DNA of 64,000 bases from JAXLQL01 sp046331625 (GCA_046331625.1 JAXLQL010000006.1:62001-126000), one strand, 5' to 3'. Counted from the stretch's first letter, positions 26,881 through 35,437 are shown. Notes: generated from the sequence alone by a model not told the origin. Program-made: numbers and translations.

Positions 26881-28119
26881 CCGGCCGGGCTGCGAGCGGC
26901 GCCGCGAGCGGTAAACCGGTTCCTCGCGTTCTACGTGCCGAACGGCATGGCGATGGAGTACTGGTCGCCGAAGACGGAAGGCAAGGGCTTCGAGATGACG
27001 CCGATTCTCGAACCGCTGGCACCGTTTCGCGAACAGATGACGGTGCTCTCGGGGATCAAAGCGAATTGGAACTATATTCACGCGGGGGCGTCGGGGTCGT
27101 TCTTGACGGGCACGGCCCGCGGTGGGCGGAACGAGATCGAGATCATCGCCGACGTTTCGGTGGACCAGTTGCTGGCGCGGCACTTCGCGGGGCAGACGCA
27201 GGTTCCGTCACTCGAGATGTCGATGGACATGCCGGCCAACGCGGGAGCTTGCACTGGCGTGTTGAGCTGCCAGTACACGCATACGATTTGCTGGCGGAGC
27301 CCGACGCAGCCGCTGCCGATGGAGTGGAATCCGAGGGCAGTGTTCGAACGGCTGTTCGGCGATAGCGGGTCCACTGACCGTGGGGCGCGCGAGGCGCGAC
27401 TGAGGCAGCGGCGCAGCATTCTCGATTCGGTGAACGGGAAGCTGGCCGGGCTCCGGAGGGATCTGGGTCCGGCGGACCGGAAGAAGGTGGAAGAGTACAC
27501 CGAGGCTCTGCGGGACGTGGAGCGCCGTGTGGCCAAGGCCGAGGAGCAGCGCGATCAGGAACTGCCGGCTATGGAGCAGCCGCAAGGCGCGCCGCCTGCG
27601 TTCGAGGATCATTTGGCTTTGATGCTCGATCTGCAGTTGCTCGCGTTCCGCGCGGACCTGACGCGCGTGATCTCGTTCATGATCGGCAAGGAGCAGAGTG
27701 CTCGGCCGTATCCGCAGATCGGCGTGCCTGAGGCGCATCATCCGCTTTCGCACCACAATGATGTTCCGGAATTGGTGGCGCAGATGTCGAAGATCAATCG
27801 CTATCACACGGAGCTGTTCGCGAAGTATCTGGCGAAGCTGAAGGCAGTGCCGGATGGCGATGGATCGCTGCTCGATCACTCGACGATTCTGTATGGATCC
27901 GGGATTTCGAACAGCAGCAAGCATTCGGGGGACAATCTGCCGCTGTTGTTGGTGGGAGGCGGAGCGGGGACGCTGAAGGGCGGCCGTCATGTGGCGTATC
28001 GGGACAAGCCGACGATCGCGAATCTGTTGGTGACGCTCTTGGACAAGTTTGGATTGGCGGTGGATCGGGTGGGGGGGAGTACGGGCAAGCTTCCTCTGGA
28101 TATGGTGGTCGGGGTATGA
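26788..28119 (+). CDS. DUF1552 protein
   Basis: A 443-residue protein from ATG 26788. The N-terminus (LARRKVLRGLGSMLPLPLL) resembles a Tat signal. The body shows DUF1552 features: FYVPNGMAMEYWSP, LSGIKANWNYIHAGASGSFLTG, DQLLARHFAGQTQVPSLEM, and the C-terminal HHPLSHHNDVPE...STILYGSGISNSSKHSGDNLPLLL blocks with many His. The family is a probable secreted metal-dependent hydrolase or oxidoreductase of alkaline-phosphatase-like fold. It always pairs with DUF1592-type cytochromes, as here. Its stop overlaps an ATG (ATGA) of the next frame. Confidence 0.9.
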   Translation: MTYLTGKSLARRKVLRGLGSMLPLPLLDAMFPAGLRAAPRAVNRFLAFYVPNGMAMEYWSPKTEGKGFEMTPILEPLAPFREQMTVLSGIKANWNYIHAGASGSFLTGTARGGRNEIEIIADVSVDQLLARHFAGQTQVPSLEMSMDMPANAGACTGVLSCQYTHTICWRSPTQPLPMEWNPRAVFERLFGDSGSTDRGAREARLRQRRSILDSVNGKLAGLRRDLGPADRKKVEEYTEALRDVERRVAKAEEQRDQELPAMEQPQGAPPAFEDHLALMLDLQLLAFRADLTRVISFMIGKEQSARPYPQIGVPEAHHPLSHHNDVPELVAQMSKINRYHTELFAKYLAKLKAVPDGDGSLLDHSTILYGSGISNSSKHSGDNLPLLLVGGGAGTLKGGRHVAYRDKPTIANLLVTLLDKFGLAVDRVGGSTGKLPLDMVVGV

Positions 28120-28161
28120 AGGTGTGGGTGCAGTTTTGCCACGCTGCGCGTGGCGTCGGCA

Positions 28162-28201
28162 GCGGGACTGAGGTCCCGCGCTGGCTAAAGCCCGCCCTAC
28201 A
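28162..28201 (-). repeat. REP-like double hairpin, type A (copy 4)
   Basis: Inverted orientation, with GCGGGACTGAGGTCCCGC then GCTGGCTAAAGCCCGCCC and TACA. It lies between the ATGA overlap at 28116 and the likely start of the ankyrin gene at 28209, within an open frame. Confidence 0.8.
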
Positions 28202-28208
28202 ACTGGGG

Positions 28209-29429
28209 ATGCTGCTGCTGATCGGGACGGTGTCCCTTTGGGCCGCCAACGATGGCGACGGCACTACGCCTCTGCATGTGGCGAGCCATGAGAACGACGT
28301 CCAGATGGCGACGCAGTTGATCCGCGCAGGGGCGAATGTGAATGCCGAGACGGATCTCGGCGTGACGCCGTTGTGGTTGGCCTGTGAGATCGGGAGTTCG
28401 CCGATGGTGCGGTTGTTGCTCGAAGCGGGCGCTGATCCGAACCGGGCATTGCTGCGCGGAGAGACTCCGCTGATGGCCGCGGCGAAAGCAGGCAACGCCG
28501 ATGTGGTGGAGCGGTTGCTTTCGAAAGGCGCGAACCCGAACGCGCGGGCCACGCGCGGGCAGACGGCGCTGATGTGGGCAGTGTCGCAACGGCGGCTGGA
28601 TGCGGCGCGAGCTCTGGTGGCGCACGGAGCCGATGTGCACGCCCGGAGCGAAACATGGTCGCAGATGATGGCCGTGCCGCCGCACGGGTATCCCGAGTAC
28701 AACCGGATGATTCCGCACGGTGGCAACACGGCGCTGCTATTCGCGGCGCGGGTGGGGGATCTCGAAGCAGCGCGGATATTGGTGGCGGCGGGCGCCAACG
28801 TGAATGACGCCGATGCGTGGGGCGTGAGCGCGACCGTGCTCGCGGCGCATTCCGGGTTTCGAGAGATGGTGGAGTTCTTCCTGGCGAAGGGGGCGGACCC
28901 AAATGCGTCGGGCGCGGGGTTCGCGGCGCTGCACGAGGCGATCATGCGACGTGATGAGGCGATGGTAGCGGCGTTGCTCGCGCGAGGTGCGAACGCGAAT
29001 GCGAAGCTGCGGACGTGGACGCCGACGCGGCGGTCATCGAAGGACTTTCACTTCGAGCCGGGGATGGTGGGTGCGAGTCCGCTGTGGATGGCGGCGCGGT
29101 TTCAGGAGCCGGGGATCGTGAAGCTACTGATCAAGCATGGAGCGGATGCGAAGGTGGTTCACGTGAGCGAAGTGGTGGTGGAGAAGGGCGGGTACGAGAA
29201 GAAGAAGTCGTCGGCATCGGCGCTCGAGGCGGCGCTCGGCAAGGGGACGGGGTCGGCTTGGGTGGATGCAGTGGGGGATCGGGCGGCTGCGCGGTATGAG
29301 ACGGTCCGGGTGTTGGTGGAGAATGGCGCCGAGGTGAGTGCGAAGGCCGTGGAGGCGGGGCGGTCGCTGGGCGATGCTCGGGTGGCGGAGTTGCTGGTGG
29401 GGAGGCAACAGGCGGGGTCCGCGAAGTAG
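28209..29429 (+). CDS. Exported ankyrin-repeat protein
   Basis: A 406-residue protein if started at ATG 28209, which puts a signal peptide first (MLLLIGTVSLWAAND). The frame is open from ATG 28116, overlapping the DUF1552 stop, but that stretch is made of a REP-like element. About ten ankyrin repeats follow (GTTPLHVASHENDVQMATQLIRAGANVN, then GETPLMAAAKAGNADVVERLLSKGANPN style units) to about residue 330, then a less regular tail. It is likely a periplasmic binding scaffold working with the DUF1592/DUF1552 pair. Partner unknown. Confidence 0.82.
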   Translation: MLLLIGTVSLWAANDGDGTTPLHVASHENDVQMATQLIRAGANVNAETDLGVTPLWLACEIGSSPMVRLLLEAGADPNRALLRGETPLMAAAKAGNADVVERLLSKGANPNARATRGQTALMWAVSQRRLDAARALVAHGADVHARSETWSQMMAVPPHGYPEYNRMIPHGGNTALLFAARVGDLEAARILVAAGANVNDADAWGVSATVLAAHSGFREMVEFFLAKGADPNASGAGFAALHEAIMRRDEAMVAALLARGANANAKLRTWTPTRRSSKDFHFEPGMVGASPLWMAARFQEPGIVKLLIKHGADAKVVHVSEVVVEKGGYEKKKSSASALEAALGKGTGSAWVDAVGDRAAARYETVRVLVENGAEVSAKAVEAGRSLGDARVAELLVGRQQAGSAK

Positions 29430-29487
29430 CTCTGGCCGTCGCCGTGGATCGGCGGAGTCATGATACGGTGAAAACAGGATTCACGAC

Positions 29488-29655
29488 ATGCCTGTCCGTC
29501 CGAACGCTCAGAACGACCCAGATACCTACCGCGAGGAGCTCAAGCGAGCCTACCAAGCGGCATCCGAGGAACTGTGGCGAACGGCCGAAGCTGAAGATTG
29601 GAGCATCGTCGATACCGAGGATTGGCCGGATGAGCCGGCCGCCGCGGAGAGGTAA
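29488..29655 (+). CDS. Putative antitoxin of MazF pair (55 residues)
   Basis: ATG 29488 to TAA 29655: acidic and helix-prone (about 17 Asp/Glu, with EELKRAYQAASEELWRTAEAE in the middle). The tail is rich in Asp, Glu and Trp (EDWSIVDTEDWPDEP), which fits peptides that occupy a MazF active-site groove. It overlaps the toxin start by 26 bp, the usual order and coupling. No DNA-binding fold is visible. The call depends on the neighbour. Confidence 0.6.
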   Translation: MPVRPNAQNDPDTYREELKRAYQAASEELWRTAEAEDWSIVDTEDWPDEPAAAER

Positions 29656-29968
29656 CGCTTACTGGATCGGTCTCGACCCGGTGGTCGGCACGGAGATGCA
29701 AAAGACGCGTCCAGCAGTGATCGTGTCGAACGATGATTGCAACCGCTACGGAACGCGACTTGTGGCGCTCCCGGAAACGAGCAATGGCGAATCGCTGTTT
29801 CTGGGCGAAGTGCTGCTCCGGATCAGAGGGAAGCAGGGGGCGCGCCCGATCAGATTCGGTCGATTGACAAGAGCAGCAGCCGAGGTGGCGCTGATTGACG
29901 AAGCGCTCGCGATCACGCTGGCGTTGCCATACTGCAAGTTGGCGGGACTGAAGTCCCGCGCTGGCTGA
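29630..29968 (+). CDS. MazF/PemK-family endoribonuclease toxin
   Basis: A 112-residue protein starting at ATG 29630 (MSRPPRRGNAYWIGLDP). The family signature is present: RGNAYWI at the first strand, GTEMQKTRPAVIVSND (the catalytic Arg-Pro segment), LVALPETSN, and a C-terminal DEALAITLALPYCK helix. MazF enzymes cut mRNA at short motifs. The last residues LAGLKSRAG and the TGA stop are encoded by a REP-like element, so the C-terminus was changed after insertion. Whether the toxin remains active cannot be judged. Confidence 0.8.
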   Translation: MSRPPRRGNAYWIGLDPVVGTEMQKTRPAVIVSNDDCNRYGTRLVALPETSNGESLFLGEVLLRIRGKQGARPIRFGRLTRAAAEVALIDEALAITLALPYCKLAGLKSRAG

Positions 29969-29981
29969 AGCCCGCCCTACA
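29942..29981 (-). repeat. REP-like double hairpin, type A (copy 5)
   Basis: GCGGGACTGAAGTCCCGC followed by GCTGGCTGAAGCCCGCCC and TACA. The TGA of its second hairpin ends the MazF gene (29966-29968), and the TAG of its TGTAGGG end, read on the minus strand, ends the glycosylase gene (29977-29979). Confidence 0.9.
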
Positions 29982-30516
29982 ACAACCATGGTGGGCGGAC
30001 CTTGATGATCTTCTTGTACACCGGGCAAGACTCGTCATGCGCGCCGGGGATATAGCCGCAACTGAGCAGGAACTCCTTGACGATTTCGCCGCCAGTGAAG
30101 CGGAACGTCTTCTTGAAGACCTTCACCCAGTCCGCGATCTCGCGCGGATGGTGATGGTCGAGCCAGGCGGCGAAGGAGCCGTGTTCGCGGCGGAGTTGCT
30201 GCACGGTCTGCGCATTAGAGATCGCCGCTTCGACTTTGAGGCGATTGCGGATGATGCCGGCATCGGCGAGCAGGCGGGCGCGGTCGCGTGCGGTGAAGCG
30301 AGCTACTCGGTCCACGTCGAAGCCGGCATAGGCGGCGCGGAACGACTCCTGCTTCTTGAGGATCGTCTCCCAAGAAAGTCCGGCCTGGTTGATCTCGAGG
30401 ATCAATCGCTCGAACAGGGGCGACTCGTCGCGAATCGGGAAGCCGTACTCGATGTCGTGGTAACGCGTGTGGACCTCATGCAGCTTTCCGGAGCGGACCG
30501 CGGCGCAGTAGCTCAT
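29977..30516 (-). CDS. tag: DNA-3-methyladenine glycosylase I
   Basis: A 179-residue protein starting at ATG 30516. The zinc site of the Tag family is intact: Cys4, His20 (TRYHDIEYG), then His and Cys in GAHDESC near the C-terminus. The base-binding segment INQAGLSWETILKK and helix-hairpin-helix VKVFKKTFRFTGGEIVKEFL are present. It removes 3-methyladenine from alkylated DNA. Its ATG overlaps the stop of a 60-codon mini-ORF (ATGA) derived from the upstream gene, so translation may be coupled. Confidence 0.92.
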   Translation of the reverse strand: MSYCAAVRSGKLHEVHTRYHDIEYGFPIRDESPLFERLILEINQAGLSWETILKKQESFRAAYAGFDVDRVARFTARDRARLLADAGIIRNRLKVEAAISNAQTVQQLRREHGSFAAWLDHHHPREIADWVKVFKKTFRFTGGEIVKEFLLSCGYIPGAHDESCPVYKKIIKVRPPWLL

Positions 30517-30695
30517 TGCGGCTTGGTGATCCACACCGGGCTCGACCAGGCGATCTGTTCGTCCTCTTGCATCACGCGCACGCAGTACCACGATTGGCCG
30601 GGCTTCTGGACGCGATCGGTGAACTCGAGGTTCGCCTCGCGCGTCCGCGGGCGCAGAGTGTAGGACACGCGCTTGTTCGATATGCAGTAGGTCAT
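30513..30695 (-). CDS. Mini-ORF from duplicated gene end (copy b)
   Basis: Sixty codons, reading MTYC then a copy of the C-terminal strand domain of the DUF3604 protein (YTLRPRTREANLEFTDR, ending SPVWITKPQ). Overlaps tag by ATGA. Carries more substitutions than the other unit (for example Cys for Tyr). Product may be a free C-terminal domain or untranslated. Confidence 0.45.
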   Translation of the reverse strand: MTYCISNKRVSYTLRPRTREANLEFTDRVQKPGQSWYCVRVMQEDEQIAWSSPVWITKPQ

Positions 30696-30874
30696 TGCGG
30701 CTTGGTAATCCACACCGGGCTCGACCAGGCGATCTGGCCGTCCCCTTGCATCACGCGCACGTAGTACCAAGACTCGCCGGGCTTCTGGTCGCGATCGGTG
30801 AACTCGAGGTTCGCCTCGCGCGTCCGCGGACGCTGCGTGTAGAGGAAGTGCTTGTTCGAGATGCAGTAGCTCAT
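30692..30874 (-). CDS. Mini-ORF from duplicated gene end (copy a)
   Basis: Sixty codons, reading MSYC then the duplicated DUF3604 C-terminus (FTDRDQKPGESWYYVRVMQ intact). Its ATG overlaps the stop of the full-length gene and its stop overlaps the next mini-ORF, so four reading frames are chained by ATGA overlaps. Translation is plausible by coupling but unproven. Confidence 0.45.
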   Translation of the reverse strand: MSYCISNKHFLYTQRPRTREANLEFTDRDQKPGESWYYVRVMQGDGQIAWSSPVWITKPQ

Positions 30875-33657
30875 TGCGGCTTGGTGATCCACACCGGGCT
30901 CGACCAAGCGATCTGGCCGTCCTCTTGCATCACGCGCACGTAGTACCACGACTCGCCGGGCTTCTGGTCGCGATCGGTGAACTCGAATGTCGCTTCGCGC
31001 GTGCGCGGGCGCAACGTGTAGAGGAAGCGCTTGTTCGAGATGAGGTCGATCTGTTTGATCGATCCGGTGCCGAGCGCCTTCACCGAAAGCGTGGCTGGCT
31101 TGGCACTCGAGAAGATGTCGCCCTGGATGTGCGCTTTGCCGGCTCCGTCTTTGGCGCGGAAGTCGAGGATGATGTTGTCGGTGGCGGCGTAGGCGTGGCG
31201 CGCGCGGATCGCGTCCATGAGCGCTTCGCGCGTAGTCCCTTCGGTGAGCAGGCAGGCGTAGGAAATGTGCGTCGACCAGTGATCGCTCGACGCTTGCACG
31301 CCTAGCTTGTAGCCCTTGTCGAGCGCGTTCCACCAGAAGCCTTCCGGCTGCCAACCGCTCTTCTGCGCGTGCTGGTTCAATGCCGTCGCGGCTTTCGGGG
31401 CGCCTTCGTACTCGTAGCTGGCGCGATAGCCCTGATAGATCTCGACGAGTGGCTCGATCTGCTGATCGTTGTCGCGCCAGTCGGTTCCTTGCGCGGTGGC
31501 CGAGGAGTGCGGCATCGATATGCCGTTGGTCTTGCGGAGATGCTCGTAGAGCTTCTTCGCGCCCTCTTTTCCCGACGCTTCCGCGGGAGGAATCGGGAAG
31601 GTCCTCACGCCGCGCTGCGACCAGACGATGTTGCGATGACCGTTGGGGTACTGCAGGCTCCGCTCATAGGCGAAGAGCGGCACGAAGCGGCCGGGCATCA
31701 AGAACAAATCCACGTACTTTTGGTTTTGCCACCAGGAGAACTCCTGGTCATAGCCGGCTTGGTGATCGGTGGGGGCGATGTAGTCGAAGCCCGCGGCGTC
31801 GAGCGCGTAGCGGTAGACCTCGAAGAGCGAGCCGTCGTATTTGAAGTCCTGCGAGAAGTCGGTGTGGCGGTGCATGTCACCGCGGAAGATGCGGTACTTC
31901 TTGCCGGATGCCTCGATGGTGTAGTCGCGGATGGACTTGACATCGGCCGATTCGTTGTCATGCACGCCGATCGCTTCCTCAGGCTTTTCGTCGAACGGCT
32001 TCATCGACAGTTGACCGAGCTTGGGAGCCGGCGAGAGCTTGGCGGCGAGTACGTCTGAGTTTCCCGGGATTTGGGTGGCGAACGGGCGGTTGTCGGTCAT
32101 CCACGCGGCCCAGAGATTGCCGTCTGGGTCCTTGGCGAGTTGCGCGTGCTTCTCGATCCAGCCGCCGCTCGAAGGTAGCGGTTGCGGATCGCTCCAGGCG
32201 GCGCCGTCGAACGAGGTGACGTAATTCTCCCAAACGATGGGACTCCCGATGCTGCGGGATTGCTGGCGGGTCCAGTGGCGGAAGATCATCGTGGGCGCGC
32301 CGGTGCCGGCGAGCATGATTTGCGGATGCTCGGCATTGAAGCCCATGCTGGGGGGCGGGGAAGCGGTCCGGCGCACTTGGATGCCATCGAAGAGAACCAC
32401 TTCGAGCCAGCGCTGTTGATGGAGCGGCGTGGCGAGCGGTGTGGGAATGAGGAAGCCTTGGTCTTTGCCCCAGTTGACGCCGGACTCGTTCCAAGCGATC
32501 CAGACGTAGTTGCGCGAGTCTACAGCGACAGTTGCGTGAGCCTGGAAGCGAGGCGATGAGGTGATGGCTTGCGGCGGAGCGCCGGTTCCGATGGGGCGGT
32601 AGAAGATGTCGTAGTTGCCGCGATCGTAGGAGTCCCAGACGACGTGGGCTTGGCCAGTGAGTGGATTGACGGCGACGGCGGGTTCCCAATCATTCGCGCT
32701 CGAGTTGCTCATGCGCGAGGTGGCGGACATGCCTTTGTCATCGCCCATGGCGAGGAAGATGTCGCTCTGGCCGCCGATGAATCCTTGCCAGACGATGTAG
32801 ACGTGCTGGCCGTCAGACGCCGCGCGGTGGAAGGTGGCCGATTCAGTTCCGCTGATGGCGATCGGTTCTTTCCAGGGTCCGCCTTTGGGTTTCTGGCGGA
32901 GCCAGACGCGCCACTGCTGGCCTTCGCGTTGGCTCCAGAAGAGCCACAGCATGCCGTCTTTGGTGGAAGCGAGGGAGGTGCGGAAGATGTCGCCGGGTTG
33001 CTTGGAGACTTCCTCGGCATCGGACCAGCGGCCTTGGTTGCGCGTGCGGAGCATGACGCGGTCATTGTTGTCGCGGTAGGCGACCCAGGAGACGGCGATG
33101 GAGCCATCGGGGAGGGCGGCGATGGAGGGCTCGTCGTCTTCGGTGTCGGAGCCGGTGAGCTTTTCCGCGGTGGGGACGATGCGGACGGAAGCATTGCCAT
33201 CGGCGAAGGTCCTGGGGGTGGCGGAGAGGTCCGCGAGGGGAAAATCAAAATTGCCGCGAGATGTTTCGAGGGTGAGGCGCGCACCGGGGTCGGCATCGAG
33301 GGTGAGGTAGACGCCGACGGGCTTCTGGAGCACGGCGGGCGTGGAGCCAGGTCGCATCTCGGTGTAGTGGAGGTCGGCGTAGGGTGCGACGAAGTCGCGA
33401 CGGGTTTTGCAGGTCCACGAGCCGGCGGGGTCGACGGAATCGCCTTGGGAAAAATGGCGGCCTTCGATGGAGAGGAGCTTGGCGTTCGCGAGTTTGGCGG
33501 AGCCGTTCCATTGCTCGGGTTGGGTGGCTTTGAGTCCGAACGAGGCAAGGACGGTGACCGCTGGGCGCGGTGCGGGGGGGGCGTTTTGGGAGCGGACGGA
33601 GATGGCGAGGAATCCAGCGATGGCGATAGCGGCGGAGGCGGAGAGGAGTTTCTTCAT
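30871..33657 (-). CDS. Exported DUF3604 (PHP-like metal hydrolase) protein
   Basis: A 928-residue protein starting at ATG 33657 with AAGGAG about 11 bases upstream and a signal peptide (MKKLLSASAAIAIAGFLAI). Residues about 180-520 look like a beta-propeller/sialidase-like region (YLPD-free WIAWNESG, HVVWDSYD repeats). The DUF3604 part begins near 600 with RGDMHRHTDFSQD and APTDHQAGYDQEFSWW, His/Asp motifs of PHP-type metal sites, then QASSDHWSTHISYA. Family enzymes are putative phosphoesterases or hydrolases. The C-terminal strand domain is duplicated downstream. Confidence 0.85.
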   Translation of the reverse strand: MKKLLSASAAIAIAGFLAISVRSQNAPPAPRPAVTVLASFGLKATQPEQWNGSAKLANAKLLSIEGRHFSQGDSVDPAGSWTCKTRRDFVAPYADLHYTEMRPGSTPAVLQKPVGVYLTLDADPGARLTLETSRGNFDFPLADLSATPRTFADGNASVRIVPTAEKLTGSDTEDDEPSIAALPDGSIAVSWVAYRDNNDRVMLRTRNQGRWSDAEEVSKQPGDIFRTSLASTKDGMLWLFWSQREGQQWRVWLRQKPKGGPWKEPIAISGTESATFHRAASDGQHVYIVWQGFIGGQSDIFLAMGDDKGMSATSRMSNSSANDWEPAVAVNPLTGQAHVVWDSYDRGNYDIFYRPIGTGAPPQAITSSPRFQAHATVAVDSRNYVWIAWNESGVNWGKDQGFLIPTPLATPLHQQRWLEVVLFDGIQVRRTASPPPSMGFNAEHPQIMLAGTGAPTMIFRHWTRQQSRSIGSPIVWENYVTSFDGAAWSDPQPLPSSGGWIEKHAQLAKDPDGNLWAAWMTDNRPFATQIPGNSDVLAAKLSPAPKLGQLSMKPFDEKPEEAIGVHDNESADVKSIRDYTIEASGKKYRIFRGDMHRHTDFSQDFKYDGSLFEVYRYALDAAGFDYIAPTDHQAGYDQEFSWWQNQKYVDLFLMPGRFVPLFAYERSLQYPNGHRNIVWSQRGVRTFPIPPAEASGKEGAKKLYEHLRKTNGISMPHSSATAQGTDWRDNDQQIEPLVEIYQGYRASYEYEGAPKAATALNQHAQKSGWQPEGFWWNALDKGYKLGVQASSDHWSTHISYACLLTEGTTREALMDAIRARHAYAATDNIILDFRAKDGAGKAHIQGDIFSSAKPATLSVKALGTGSIKQIDLISNKRFLYTLRPRTREATFEFTDRDQKPGESWYYVRVMQEDGQIAWSSPVWITKPQ

Positions 33658-33751
33658 GGGGTGGTGATTGCTCCTTGGGAGTTGGGCAATAGGCATTCGT
33701 TACGCAAAGTGGTTGCGAGCTCTCTACGGCGCGCTGGTGCGTGGGTTGGCA

Positions 33752-33791
33752 GCGGGACGGAAGTCCCGCGCTGGCTAAAGCCCGCCCTACA
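33752..33791 (-). repeat. REP-like double hairpin, type A (copy 6)
   Basis: GCGGGACGGAAGTCCCGC, then GCTGGCTAAAGCCCGCCC and TACACGGAAGGGC. Forms an A-B pair with the copy 103 bp to the right. Confidence 0.85.
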
Positions 33792-33854
33792 CGGAAGGGC
33801 GAGCGTGGTTGTCGGGACGGCAATATTTTCGTGGCTTCGACGCGATTTCCGGCC

Positions 33855-33894
33855 GCGGGACTGAAGTCCCGCGCAGGCTGAAGCCTGCCCCACA
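33855..33894 (-). repeat. REP-like double hairpin, type B (copy 7)
   Basis: GCGGGACTGAAGTCCCGC, then GCAGGCTGAAGCCTGC and CCCACA. The 304-bp gap 33658-33961 holds only this A-B pair. Confidence 0.85.
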
Positions 33895-33961
33895 AGTGGA
33901 GCCCTTCCCGAGCGGACGAGTTTCTGCAGAGTCCCGTACAGACTGAAGCGCACATGGTGAA

Positions 33962-35425
33962 TCAAAGTGGTTCGTGTAGGGTGATGTTCAAAATGATATC
34001 GGAACCGGGCGCGGCTTTCACGCCGGTGCGGAGGACACGCTTGGTTTCATCGTATTCCACGGGCTGCTGGGGCTCGATGGAGACGGGCTTCGACACGCCA
34101 TGCACCACCCACTCGTACTCACGAGCGACCTTGGATTCGATCTCGAGACGCAGGATGTCCAAGGCGGGCGCGGCGTGGACCTGCGTCGGAAGATCGTCGT
34201 CGGCTTCGGCGATGAAGAACTCGGCGCCGAGGCGCGGGAAGTAGTGGAGCTCGAGACGCGAATCGGATGCGATGGGAACAATGGTCCCGTTGTGGGCGAG
34301 GAGAGGAAGGCCGCCGGTCGCGTCGATTTCGAGGTTCTGGCGGCCCTTGTAGACTTGCTCGGTGCGCAGGTCCGTCCAGATGCCCATGGGAAGATAGCAG
34401 CGGCCAAGAGGCACTGCGATCATCTCGTCGCCCACCATGAAGCAGCGATTCTCGCGGCGCGCGACCGGGTCTTTGGGATACTGCATGGCCAGCGGATGGA
34501 GCATCGGAATGCCACGGTCACGGGCTTCGAGGAGGTAGGTGTACAAGTAGGGCTCCCAGCGTTTGCGATCGGGCACGGGATGGGTTCCGTGGACGATGGG
34601 AAGCACGGCCGCGATGGCAGAAGGCACGTTGGCTGAATCGATCGCCGGTGCGGCGACGGCGGACATGGCGCTGTGGTTGAGGTAAGCGATGAGTTCGGGG
34701 AGGGGAAGAGCCGGTGCCGGATGCGCGAATTTGGGGATGCTGGCGGAAGGCAGCAGGCTCACATGCACGGGGCTCGCGCCGGAGATGTTGCCGGCGACGG
34801 CGCGGTGTTCGGGGAGGATCTCTTTGGGGTCGGGTCCGTAGTAGAAGTAGAACTCCAGACGATCAATGAAGGGTGAGCGGACGGTGATGCGGGCGGGGTT
34901 CGAGCGGCCGAGGTCGAACTGGTATTCGCCGGGGATGGGGAAGTAGAGTCCGAAGCCTTCGCTCGAGAGAAGGAGGGGACGCGTGGTCTTTTCGATGGAG
35001 CCGCGAAGGTCGAGCGTAGGAGTGGTGCGGGGACCGAGGCCCCAGAGTTCTTCGGAGGCGGTGAGAGATCGGGAGAAGAGAGTTCCTGGGGGCGCGACGG
35101 TCTCGTTGAGCAGGGCTTTGCCGCGGAGGGACTGGGTGGAGACGAGGAGCGTCTTGCGGTCAACGGTTGCGACGATGTATTCCGACTCGATGCTGATGGT
35201 GTCGCGAGATTCGGTGACTTTGTAGCCGACGTTCACTTCTTTGTCGGCGCGGCTGGGGCAGACTTTGCCGGTGGGGCAGCGCTGGTAGCGGAAGGTGGAG
35301 GAAGAGATCCACTGGAGTTCGGCCTGCCCGGCGGGGGAGTCGATGAGGACGAGGTTGCCTTTGCGTTGGGTGGTTTGGGCGGAGGCTAGGAGGGGGAGAA
35401 GGAGGAGAAAGAGAAGTTTGGGCAA
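33962..35425 (-). CDS. GH31-like protein without catalytic barrel
   Basis: A 487-residue exported protein if started at TTG 35425, the only start that places the signal peptide first (MPKLLFLLLLPLLASAQ). Residues about 20-260 match the N-terminal sandwich of family 31 alpha-glucosidases (ELWGLGPR, GEYQFDLG, FYFYYGPDPKEIL). Residues about 330-487 match the family tail (LYTYLLEARDRGIPMLHPLA, CYLPMGIWTDLRTEQVYKG, LLAHNGTIVPI). Only about 70 low-complexity residues stand where a barrel of roughly 350 should be, so the nucleophile and acid Asp are missing. Probably a sugar-binding protein. Confidence 0.75.
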   Translation of the reverse strand: MPKLLFLLLLPLLASAQTTQRKGNLVLIDSPAGQAELQWISSSTFRYQRCPTGKVCPSRADKEVNVGYKVTESRDTISIESEYIVATVDRKTLLVSTQSLRGKALLNETVAPPGTLFSRSLTASEELWGLGPRTTPTLDLRGSIEKTTRPLLLSSEGFGLYFPIPGEYQFDLGRSNPARITVRSPFIDRLEFYFYYGPDPKEILPEHRAVAGNISGASPVHVSLLPSASIPKFAHPAPALPLPELIAYLNHSAMSAVAAPAIDSANVPSAIAAVLPIVHGTHPVPDRKRWEPYLYTYLLEARDRGIPMLHPLAMQYPKDPVARRENRCFMVGDEMIAVPLGRCYLPMGIWTDLRTEQVYKGRQNLEIDATGGLPLLAHNGTIVPIASDSRLELHYFPRLGAEFFIAEADDDLPTQVHAAPALDILRLEIESKVAREYEWVVHGVSKPVSIEPQQPVEYDETKRVLRTGVKAAPGSDIILNITLHEPL

Positions 35426-35437
35426 GGGGCTTGGGCG

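Larger units (their letters stand above)
30505..31042 (-). repeat. Three 179-bp tandem copies across a gene junction
   Basis: The 3' end of the DUF3604 gene plus the first codons of tag (ATGAGCTACTGC) are repeated with ATGs at 30516, 30695 and 30874, exactly 179 bp apart. Each unit ends in TKPQ-stop with the stop overlapping the next ATG. Units differ at scattered positions only. Confidence 0.95.

Noticed and set aside
32569..33864. 431-codon plus-strand frame
   Set aside because: Antisense to the DUF3604 gene; Gly/Val/Asp-rich shadow.
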